Positions 55,014 to 62,777 of a stretch of DNA of 64,000 nt are shown piece after piece. Numbering within the stretch: position 1 is the first letter of the stretch; the number at the start of each line of letters is the position of its first letter. Both the position numbers and the translations under genes were made by a program. This stretch comes from CAWJMN01 sp963844055. Lineage in GTDB: Bacteria; Planctomycetota; Planctomycetia; Pirellulales; Pirellulaceae. A model generated the notes under the pieces. That model saw only the letters and a list, made by a program, of their open reading frames with translations, did no database searches and had not been told where the DNA came from. The DNA is taken from positions 2,294,001-2,358,000 of the forward strand of contig CAWJMN010000001.1 in NCBI GenBank assembly GCA_963844055.1, in the 5' to 3' direction.

Positions 55014-56333
55014 ATGGGTGACTCACAGCGACGAAGCTTTCTTAAAACGATGGGCGCTGGCTCGGTGGGACTAGGACTTCTTGGGCAGGTGACGCCGGCC
55101 GTTCCCGCAGCAGAGGGCGAACGTTTGGTTGTGGGCTTGATTGGGCCCGGTGGGATGGGAAGCAACCATCTTAACCTGCTGGCGAAGCGGCCCGATGTTG
55201 AACTCGCCTACGTGTGCGACGTTGACCAAACCCGTTTGGCGACTGCCGTAAAGAAGGTAGAGACCGTTGCAAAATACACGCCTAAGGCAACGCAAGATCT
55301 GCGCGAGGTGCTGGCGGACAAACGCGTTGATGCGGTTTTTATTGCTACGCCGGACCATTGGCATGGGCCAGCGGCGATCTTGGCGCTTGATGCAGGAAAG
55401 CATGTGTATGTAGAAAAGCCCTGCTGCCATAACATTCGCGAAGGGCGTCTGATGGCCGACGCGGTCGCCCGAAGTGGCAAACAACTGCAAGTGGGGACGC
55501 AAAGCCGGAGCACCGGTTTTGTGCGCGAAGCCATTGAGCGAATTCAAAAGGGGGAAATCGGTGAAGTGTTGGTTGCCAAGGCTTGGAACAGCCAGCGACG
55601 AGGCTCGATTGGCAAGGCAGAGCCGTCCGATCCGCCGCCGCATATCGACTATGACAAATGGCTTGGCCCTGTTCCGCATATTGCTTATCGCTCGAACGCA
55701 TTGCATGGCGTGTGGCGCTGGTGGCACGCTTTTGGTTGCGGAGATATCGGAAATGATGGGGTACATGACATTGATGTTGCGCTCTGGGGACTGGGTGTGA
55801 CGACGCATCCTACAACGGCCACCTGCCTGGGCGGAAAATACTTCTTTGATGACGATCAGCAGTATCCCGATACGCAGTACGCCGTGTTCGAGTATGCCAG
55901 TGATGCGGCAGGGAAGAAAAAGCAGTTGATCTTTGAGCAACGGATTTGGTCTCCCTACGTTCAAGAAGGATATGAGAACGGCGCAGCCTTCTATGGCACC
56001 AATGGCGTGTTGATTTTGGGGCATAGTGTGGGCTGGAAGCTTTATGGGCCGCGTAACAAGTTGATCGCGGAAGGTACTGGTGCGGGGGATGTCGAGGCAC
56101 ATCACCAGAACTTCTTCGATTGCATTCGTGGCAAACAGAAGACTCCAAACGCGGATATCCAGGTGGGCTTGCGTGCCGCAACGATTGTGCACCTTGCAAA
56201 CATTGCCGCGCGGAAAGGGATTGTTCTTCAATTTGACCCGGCTTCTGAAAAGATTACCAACAGTGAAGAGGCCAATGCACTCGTAAGACGCCAGTATCGC
56301 GAAGGACACTGGGCGGTGCCGGCGGGAGTCTAG
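55014..56333 (+). CDS. Gfo/Idh/MocA oxidoreductase with Tat signal
   Basis: This is about 439 residues from ATG 55014, with GGAGG six bases upstream. A twin-arginine signal (SQRRSFLKTMGAG) indicates export. The Rossmann motif is GLIGPGGMGSNH, and EKPCCHNI is the counterpart of the EKP active-site motif. The C-domain has WHAFGCGDIGNDGVHDIDVA. Such proteins act on sugars; the family is expanded in planctomycetes. A 32-codon in-frame extension upstream has no family features. Confidence 0.9.
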   Translation: MGDSQRRSFLKTMGAGSVGLGLLGQVTPAVPAAEGERLVVGLIGPGGMGSNHLNLLAKRPDVELAYVCDVDQTRLATAVKKVETVAKYTPKATQDLREVLADKRVDAVFIATPDHWHGPAAILALDAGKHVYVEKPCCHNIREGRLMADAVARSGKQLQVGTQSRSTGFVREAIERIQKGEIGEVLVAKAWNSQRRGSIGKAEPSDPPPHIDYDKWLGPVPHIAYRSNALHGVWRWWHAFGCGDIGNDGVHDIDVALWGLGVTTHPTTATCLGGKYFFDDDQQYPDTQYAVFEYASDAAGKKKQLIFEQRIWSPYVQEGYENGAAFYGTNGVLILGHSVGWKLYGPRNKLIAEGTGAGDVEAHHQNFFDCIRGKQKTPNADIQVGLRAATIVHLANIAARKGIVLQFDPASEKITNSEEANALVRRQYREGHWAVPAGV

Positions 56334-56374
56334 GCGAGCGGCATCGAGGCTCTTGTTGGACAGGAGATTCGCAG

Positions 56375-57484
56375 ATGGCAGAGAAATTTCGAGTGGGAAT
56401 CATCGGTCGGACCGGCCGTGGAGATTATGGCCACGGCCTGGATGAGGTTTGGCTTCGGATTCCAGAAACCGAAGTGGTAGCCGTTGCGGATGACAATGAT
56501 GCTGGCCTGGCGAAGGCAACGGCAAGGCTGAAGGCGCCTAAGGGATTTCGCGATTACCGAAAGTTGCTCGACGAGACAAAGCCGCAAATTGTTGCGATTT
56601 GTTCTCGCTGGCCGGACGAGCATCATGCGATGGTAATGGCAGCCGTCGAACGTGGAATCCATGTGTTTCTAGAAAAGCCGATGTGCCGCACGCTAGCGGA
56701 GGCGGACGATATTGTTCGGCAATGTGAGATGACGCATGCTCACGTTGTGATCGCTCACCAGACTCGGTATAGCCCGAAGGTCGCTGTTGTTAAAAAGCTG
56801 ATCGCCGAAGGGAAGATCGGCACGGTGCTGGAACTTCGGGGGCGAGGGAAGGAAGATCATCGTGGCGGCGGTGAGGACCTATGGGTGCTCGGCTCGCACA
56901 TTATGGACCTGATGCGGAACCTGTCGGGGGAGGCGCAGTGGTGCTTTGCGACGGTTAAACAGCAAGGGAAACCGATTCAACGCACTGATGTGGCACCGGG
57001 CAACGAGGGGATCGGTCCGCTTGCCGGTGATGCGGTACAAGCGATGTTCGGCATGTCGAGCGGAGTGACCGCCTATTTTGCCAGCCAGCGCAAGATGGCA
57101 GGATCACCATCGCGATTTGGCGTTCAAATCTTTGGAAGTGCCGGCATCTTGGAGATTGAGACCGGCTATATGCCATCGGTAAAGTACTTAGGAGATAGCA
57201 GTTGGTCTCCGGGGCGTTCAAAGAAATCCTGGCAGGATGTAAGTACGGCTGGGATTGGAGTTGAAGAGCCACTTAAAGATGGTGGCCTGCTCATGGGAAA
57301 TGAGGTGGCCGTTCGGGATTTGCTAGGGGCGATTACTGAAAATCGCCAGCCTGAGATGAATGCGATTCAGGGGCGGGGAGCGATTGAGATGATCGCGGCT
57401 TGCTTTGAGTCGCAAAGGACTGGCACGAAGGTCTCGCTGCCGATGCAATTGCGAGACAATCCATTGACACTGCTGAAGGATTAG
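56375..57484 (+). CDS. Gfo/Idh/MocA oxidoreductase, cytoplasmic
   Basis: This 369-residue protein lacks a signal peptide. It has the NAD-binding start FRVGIIGRTGRGDYGH, the EKP motif in FLEKPMCRTLAEADD, and the later GSHIMDLM. AGGAG lies upstream of the ATG. It follows the exported Gfo/Idh/MocA gene by 41 bp and precedes the DUF1549 gene by 6 bp, so these belong to one transcript. The substrate is not known. Confidence 0.9.
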   Translation: MAEKFRVGIIGRTGRGDYGHGLDEVWLRIPETEVVAVADDNDAGLAKATARLKAPKGFRDYRKLLDETKPQIVAICSRWPDEHHAMVMAAVERGIHVFLEKPMCRTLAEADDIVRQCEMTHAHVVIAHQTRYSPKVAVVKKLIAEGKIGTVLELRGRGKEDHRGGGEDLWVLGSHIMDLMRNLSGEAQWCFATVKQQGKPIQRTDVAPGNEGIGPLAGDAVQAMFGMSSGVTAYFASQRKMAGSPSRFGVQIFGSAGILEIETGYMPSVKYLGDSSWSPGRSKKSWQDVSTAGIGVEEPLKDGGLLMGNEVAVRDLLGAITENRQPEMNAIQGRGAIEMIAACFESQRTGTKVSLPMQLRDNPLTLLKD

Positions 57485-57490
57485 AGGGCC

Positions 57491-59164
57491 ATGGTCGATC
57501 GACGCTGCCGTATTTCGATGTCACGCGTTGCTTCCCTTGTCATGGGAGTGGCAATGGCGATGTTCGTTGGAAGGGGGCAGGGGGCGGAATTGCATGCGGA
57601 GATCGATCGACATATTGCGGCCAAGGCGAATGGACCGATGGCGGGGTTGGCTACCGATGCGGAGTTTTTACGGCGAACGTATTTAACGCTGGCGGGAACT
57701 ATTCCAACCAGCAGCGAAGCACGCAGCTTTCTGGCTGATACTAGTGCGGATAAACGGGCGAAGCTGATTGACCAGTTGTTGTTAGCCCCAACCTATGCAC
57801 GGCGGATGGAAGAAGTCTTTTCGGTCATGCTTTTAGAGCGACGTGTGGGGACGCTGGTTCCGCCGCAGGAGTGGTCTGAATATCTGCGCAGCTCATTTGC
57901 AGCCAACAAGCCTTGGGATCAACTTGTCCGAGAGATTCTTGGATCGGACGGTAAGGAGCCAGCAACTCAGGGGGCCGTCAAGTTCTTTGCGGACGGCGGG
58001 CGAGCCAACCCCGAGGTAATGACGCGCGATGTGGCAAGGCTGTTCCTGGGGATGGATTTGCAATGCGCCCAATGCCACGATCATCCGGTCATCAAGGACT
58101 ATAAGCAGGCAGACTACTTTGGTCTGCAAGCGTATTTGAAACCGACCAAGGCACTTGCGCACCCAAAAACCAAAGTGGCATTGTTGGCGGAAGATCCCCT
58201 GGGAATGAAACTGGAGTTTGAATCGGTATTCATCCCAGGCAAGCAGCAGACAGGTCCGCGTTTGTTAAATGGGAAAGAACTGGCGATTCCGCAGTTTGAA
58301 AAGGGGCAAGAGTTCGAAGTTGCCGCCAGCGATGGAGTGCCGGGCGTGCCTAAGTTTAGACCGAGATCACAACTGGCGACGGAGATGACTTCGGCCAGCA
58401 ATGCGCCATTTGTTCGCAATAGTGTCAATCGATTGTGGTTTGTCATGATGGGGCGAGGAATCGTGCATCCGCTCGATCTGGACCATAGTGAGAACCCGCC
58501 TTCTCATCCAGAACTGTTGGCACTATTGGGAAGTGAATTTGTGGCTCATCACTTTGATGTGAAGTGGTTGCTGCGTGAGATTGCCTTGAGTGAGGCTTTT
58601 CAGAGGTCGAGTCATTTGCCCGAGGGGGTGACCGAAGAGGGAGCAAAGCCTGCAAAGTTTCAAGTGGCGATTCCGCGTCCCCTTTCACCCGAGCAATGGA
58701 GTTGGGGGCTGTTGCAAGCGACCGATAACACCTATTTGAAGAGTGAGGCTCCTAAGGCTCCGTTTGCCGTCGCTGACTATCTGACGGGAAAACAGCAAAC
58801 GCCCCCTGAAACGGTGCAGGAAGCTCAGCAGTTGCTGGTTGCCATCTTTGGCAGCCCGCCGGGCGAACCGGAGATAGGGTTTCAGCCATCGATGGGAGCA
58901 TCACTATTTCTGATGAATGAAAAGCTGATCCTGGAGATGCTGTCCAGCAAGAGTGGTAACCTTGTCGAGCGACTTGCGAAGATGAGTGATTCAAAACAAG
59001 TGGCCGACGAGTTGTACTTAAGCGTCTTAACTCGCGGGCCTGATTCCGAAGAGGAGGCTGAAGTAGCATCCTATCTGGAGAAGCATGCCTCAAGGTGGAC
59101 GGAAGCCATCGGGGAGTTGGCATGGGCGCTAATCACTTCTGCTGAGTTTCGGCTCAATCACTAA
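57491..59164 (+). CDS. DUF1549/DUF1553 protein with a CxxCH motif
   Basis: This 557-residue protein has an N-terminal signal peptide and the DUF1549 part (EFLRRTYLTLAGTIPTSSEA). A single cytochrome-like CAQCHDHP motif lies near residue 194. The DUF1553 part follows (RNSVNRLWFVMMGRGIVHP). The pair DUF1549/DUF1553 next to DUF1501 is common in planctomycetes, where the proteins are thought to handle sulfated or complex polysaccharides. It is 6 bp after the upstream gene and 11 bp before the DUF1501 gene. Confidence 0.92.
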   Translation: MVDRRCRISMSRVASLVMGVAMAMFVGRGQGAELHAEIDRHIAAKANGPMAGLATDAEFLRRTYLTLAGTIPTSSEARSFLADTSADKRAKLIDQLLLAPTYARRMEEVFSVMLLERRVGTLVPPQEWSEYLRSSFAANKPWDQLVREILGSDGKEPATQGAVKFFADGGRANPEVMTRDVARLFLGMDLQCAQCHDHPVIKDYKQADYFGLQAYLKPTKALAHPKTKVALLAEDPLGMKLEFESVFIPGKQQTGPRLLNGKELAIPQFEKGQEFEVAASDGVPGVPKFRPRSQLATEMTSASNAPFVRNSVNRLWFVMMGRGIVHPLDLDHSENPPSHPELLALLGSEFVAHHFDVKWLLREIALSEAFQRSSHLPEGVTEEGAKPAKFQVAIPRPLSPEQWSWGLLQATDNTYLKSEAPKAPFAVADYLTGKQQTPPETVQEAQQLLVAIFGSPPGEPEIGFQPSMGASLFLMNEKLILEMLSSKSGNLVERLAKMSDSKQVADELYLSVLTRGPDSEEEAEVASYLEKHASRWTEAIGELAWALITSAEFRLNH

Positions 59165-59175
59165 GGGGCGTACTC

Positions 59176-60465
59176 ATGGCCATTCCTTCGGCTTGCAACA
59201 GTCCACAGCATGCGTTTTCACGCCGGCGGATGCTCGGTGCATTAGGTGGCACGGCTGCCGCAGGATTAGGGCTGGGAAGCCTGTTACAGCCGGCGATTGC
59301 ACAGGAGCTTAAAAAGAAACAGAAGCAAGTGCTGCTTATTTGGCTGGATGGTGGCATTAGTCAACTAGAAAGCTGGGACCCCAAGCCCAATTCGAATTTT
59401 GGTGGCCCTTTTCGGGCGATTCCCACTTCGGTTCCTGGCGTTCATTTTAGCGAGCTGGTACCACACTCGGCCGCACGAGCGCACAAGCTGGCAATTGTTC
59501 GGACGATGTCGACCAAGGACAACACGCATTCGATTGGCGTTCCTCGGATGTTGCGTGGTGATCCCAAAAATCGTGGCGTTGATTATCCCTATTTGGGTTC
59601 CGCACTAGCAAAGCTAATACCATCGCCAGCAAATGGCCTGCCGCCGTACATCTTCATTAAGCCAGGTAGAAGCGGCTATCTTTGGCAGCATGCGGGATTT
59701 TTGGGAAGCAAATATGGGGCTTTGGCACTCGGAGATGGAAAGCCACCGATCCATATCCATCGACCCGACACCATCAGTGAGCAGGCAGATATCGACCGAA
59801 ACGCTTTGCGTGAAAAAGCCAATGCCCGCTACAAACGGGGGCGAGTGACATCTGAAGTGGAGGCGTACGAAACCTCGTTTGAAATGGCCCAGCAGTTGAT
59901 GCGGCGCAAAGAGATCTTTGATCCGGCTCAGTTTTCCAGCAAGGATGTCGAACGTTATGGAACGCATCCCTTGGGTAGGCATTTACTGCAAGCCCGCCGC
60001 TTGATTGAAGAGGGGGTGCTATGCGTGAACGTGACATCCTATCACTGGGATACCCATGCTGATAACTTCAATATGCACTTGGCCCTTGTGCCGCAAATCG
60101 ACAAGCCGTTTGCGGCCCTGATTGATGATTTGGAAGAGCGTGGTCTGCTTGATAATGTGCTGGTGATTCTGATGTCGGAGTTTGGACGCACCCCCAAAAT
60201 CAACCAGCGGATTGGACGTGACCATTGGCCTGAGGCTTGGTCTATGGCCCTGTGTGGGGCGGGTATCAAGCGGGGCGTCGTGGTGGGGAAGACGTCGGCC
60301 GATGGAGCTTGGTGTGACGACTCGCAGTACGATGCGGGGCACTTGTTTCATACGATCTTTCGCGCGGTTGGTATCGACCCGACCAAAACCGAATATAGGA
60401 ATAATGGGCAGCCTCTTCCCATCGCCAACGAGGAGTGTACTGCTATTGCGGAGCTACTGGTTTAG
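59176..60465 (+). CDS. DUF1501 protein with Tat signal
   Basis: This 429-residue protein has a Tat-type start (SRRRMLGALGGTAAAGLGLGS) followed by the DUF1501 fold: WLDGGISQLESWDPKP, then SEFGRTPKINQRIGRDHWPEAW near the end, matching the other copy at 46638. The His-Asp-rich DHW segment probably binds metal. It directly follows the DUF1549/1553 gene and is part of the same operon. Confidence 0.93.
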   Translation: MAIPSACNSPQHAFSRRRMLGALGGTAAAGLGLGSLLQPAIAQELKKKQKQVLLIWLDGGISQLESWDPKPNSNFGGPFRAIPTSVPGVHFSELVPHSAARAHKLAIVRTMSTKDNTHSIGVPRMLRGDPKNRGVDYPYLGSALAKLIPSPANGLPPYIFIKPGRSGYLWQHAGFLGSKYGALALGDGKPPIHIHRPDTISEQADIDRNALREKANARYKRGRVTSEVEAYETSFEMAQQLMRRKEIFDPAQFSSKDVERYGTHPLGRHLLQARRLIEEGVLCVNVTSYHWDTHADNFNMHLALVPQIDKPFAALIDDLEERGLLDNVLVILMSEFGRTPKINQRIGRDHWPEAWSMALCGAGIKRGVVVGKTSADGAWCDDSQYDAGHLFHTIFRAVGIDPTKTEYRNNGQPLPIANEECTAIAELLV

Positions 60466-60518
60466 AAGCTGGATTGTTGATCGAAGAGGATTGGGTTCCC
60501 TGGAAAAGGTGAAGTCCA

Positions 60519-61571
60519 TTGATTGATGTAACCAAGTGCAAGTTGGTAAAGACGCTGAAGCACGGCCGGCAAATGCTTAGTTGCCGGTTTAGTCCGTGTG
60601 GCAAGTACGTCGTGGCTGGCGGGACGGACAACCTGATTCTGCGCTGGGAGTTAGAGTCCGAAAAGAAGAGTGAACTCTCTGGTCATGGAAGCTGGATTTC
60701 CGCATTAACTTTTCATCCCAACACCGACCGACTGTTTAGCGCCGACCTCGTCGGAACGATCATGGCGTGGGCATATTCTGCTGAAACGCCAACGCCACTT
60801 TGGACGATCAAAGAGGCCCATTCGGGGTTTCTGCGAGACCTGGCAATTAGTCCAGACGGCAAAGTTTTGGCGACTGTAGGTAGCGATAAGCTGGTTCGGC
60901 TTTGGAATTCCGAAGATGGCAAGCCGATCAAGGAGCTTGCCGGCCATGAAATCGACGTTTATCGAGTGGCCTTTCATCCCGATGGAAAGTCTTTAGTGAG
61001 TGGTGATTTGCTGGGTATGGTGAAGCATTGGGATTGGGAAAGTGGCAAGCCCGTGCGACATCTGGATGCAAAAGTGCTGCACACTCGCGGCGACGAATTC
61101 AATTTTATTGCCGATGTCGGGGGCGTTCGGCGGTTTGCCTTCAACCGTGATGGTAGCCAGCTTGCCTGTGGCGGCCTTACGGAGTCCGCTGGCAATACGT
61201 TCTGCAACGGAAAGCAGGCGGTTGTGCTGATCGACTGGGCTACTGGCAATTCCACCGCCAAGCTAACGGTCAACGGTGGGGCCGATGGGCCGGTAAACGG
61301 CCTGCGTTATTTGTCGGATGGAACGCTTATGGGGTGTGGAGAAAGTGGCGCAGGATCGACGGTGGTCTGTTTTTGGAAGCCGGGCGAAGTTGCCCCCTCG
61401 CATTCGTTGCCGACCCCCTGCGCCTATGAATTGGACCTGCACCCTGATGGGCAGAGGGCAGGGATTGTCGCGCACGAGGCACTGGGGCAGACAGGGAACG
61501 GGCGCCTGGTGAAGACCCGTGAAGAGTACGTCCCTAACGGCGGCTCTGTGCAAATTTTCACGCTGGGGTAG
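60519..61571 (+). CDS. WD40-repeat protein
   Basis: This 350-residue beta-propeller has at least five WD-like repeats, for example SWISALTFHPNTDRLFSADLV and GFLRDLAISPDGKVLATVGS. The start is TTG 60519 with AAGG-type pairing upstream; an internal ATG at 60573 is an alternative. No signal peptide is seen, so it is probably cytoplasmic. It lies 53 bp after the DUF1501 gene; planctomycete operons of this type often end with a WD40 gene. Confidence 0.82.
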   Translation: MIDVTKCKLVKTLKHGRQMLSCRFSPCGKYVVAGGTDNLILRWELESEKKSELSGHGSWISALTFHPNTDRLFSADLVGTIMAWAYSAETPTPLWTIKEAHSGFLRDLAISPDGKVLATVGSDKLVRLWNSEDGKPIKELAGHEIDVYRVAFHPDGKSLVSGDLLGMVKHWDWESGKPVRHLDAKVLHTRGDEFNFIADVGGVRRFAFNRDGSQLACGGLTESAGNTFCNGKQAVVLIDWATGNSTAKLTVNGGADGPVNGLRYLSDGTLMGCGESGAGSTVVCFWKPGEVAPSHSLPTPCAYELDLHPDGQRAGIVAHEALGQTGNGRLVKTREEYVPNGGSVQIFTLG

Positions 61572-61802
61572 GGGCGGTGGATTCCCTTTTTTGGTGTCGT
61601 TACTGTTTGCCTAGGGCACCTATCATTTGCAAATGTCGCAATCAACGTGTCTCCTACTTCCAGAACCAGGGAGAATCGGCTAACTTGGGGAAAGTTTTCG
61701 GCCGAAAAACCATCGGTCGAAGCTATCACTAGTGAATTTTCGCGTCGCTGACTGGACATCTAGAGGCACGCCTTTTCTGCAGTTCTGCAGGAGGACGTTT
61801 CC

Positions 61803-62729
61803 GTGTCTTTGTTTGCGAATAATGTAGATTCTATCGGGCGGACGCCTCTCGTTCGCATTAACCGGCTTTGCCCGGTTCCCAATGTAAAACTGCTGGCCAA
61901 AATCGAAGGCCGCAATCCTGCTTATAGCGTCAAGTGTCGCATTGGTGCGGCCATGATTAATGACGCCGAGGCCAAAGGGCTTTTGAAGCCTGGTCAGCAC
62001 GTGGTTGAGCCGACCAGCGGCAATACTGGTATCGCCCTAGCGTTTGTTTGTGCGGCCAAGGGCTATCCACTTACGCTGCTGATGCCCGAGTCGATGTCGA
62101 TTGAACGTCGTCAGCTTCTCAAGGGATTTGGAGCCAACATTATCTTGACGCCGGCCCCCGAGGGGATGCGTGGCGCGGTTCGCCGGGCTGAGGAGATGGC
62201 CCAGGATCCCCAGTACTTCATGCCGCAGCAGTTCAAAAACCCCGCCAACCCAGAAATCCATTTCCGAACCACTGGGCCGGAGATTTGGGAAGATACCCAA
62301 GGGGAAATCGATGTGCTGATTTCGGGCGTTGGTACCGGCGGCACGATCACTGGCGTTTCACGCTTTATCAAACAGGCCAAGGGACGCAAGATTCTTTCGG
62401 TTGCGGTGGAACCAGCGGCAAGTCCTGTTTTGTCAGGGGGCTCGGCCGGCCCGCACAAGATCCAAGGGATTGGAGCGGGGTTTGTCCCTGATGTGCTAGA
62501 TCGAAGTCTGGTGGACGAGGTTCTGACCGTCACCAACGAAGAGGCGTTTGAAACCGCACGGCGAATTGCACGGGAAGAAGGAATTCTCGCTGGAATTAGC
62601 TGTGGTGCGGCGATGCAGGCAGCGCTCACCGTTGCTGCACGTCCAGAGTCTGCGGGTAAGACGATCGTAGTCATCCTGCCTGACTCGGGCGAACGCTATT
62701 TGTCGACAGGCATCTTTGAAGATCGATAG
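61803..62729 (+). CDS. cysK: Cysteine synthase A (O-acetylserine sulfhydrylase)
   Basis: This 308-residue PLP enzyme makes cysteine from O-acetylserine and sulfide. The PLP lysine is Lys-44 in NPAYSVKCRIG, the substrate loop is TSGNTG (71-76), the phosphate-binding loop is GVGTGGT (175-181), and the end has SSGERYLST-like LPDSGERYLSTGIF. The start is GTG 61803, with AGGAGG (61789-61794) eight bases upstream, so expression should be strong. The N-terminus lacks a disordered extension, so it has no obvious encapsulin cargo tag. It is followed 48 bp later by the encapsulin shell gene. Confidence 0.96.
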   Translation: MSLFANNVDSIGRTPLVRINRLCPVPNVKLLAKIEGRNPAYSVKCRIGAAMINDAEAKGLLKPGQHVVEPTSGNTGIALAFVCAAKGYPLTLLMPESMSIERRQLLKGFGANIILTPAPEGMRGAVRRAEEMAQDPQYFMPQQFKNPANPEIHFRTTGPEIWEDTQGEIDVLISGVGTGGTITGVSRFIKQAKGRKILSVAVEPAASPVLSGGSAGPHKIQGIGAGFVPDVLDRSLVDEVLTVTNEEAFETARRIAREEGILAGISCGAAMQAALTVAARPESAGKTIVVILPDSGERYLSTGIFEDR

Positions 62730-62777
62730 GGCGAAGCAGTTCATTGCTTTTTCCTGCTCGTTAAATGTGAGGTAACC

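Noticed and set aside
55071..56309. 412-codon open frame on the minus strand inside the exported Gfo/Idh/MocA gene
   Set aside because: It is antisense to a protein with clear motifs (Rossmann GLIGPGGMGS, EKP). Its own product is rich in Arg, Cys and His with no domain, as expected for a shadow of a GC-rich gene.
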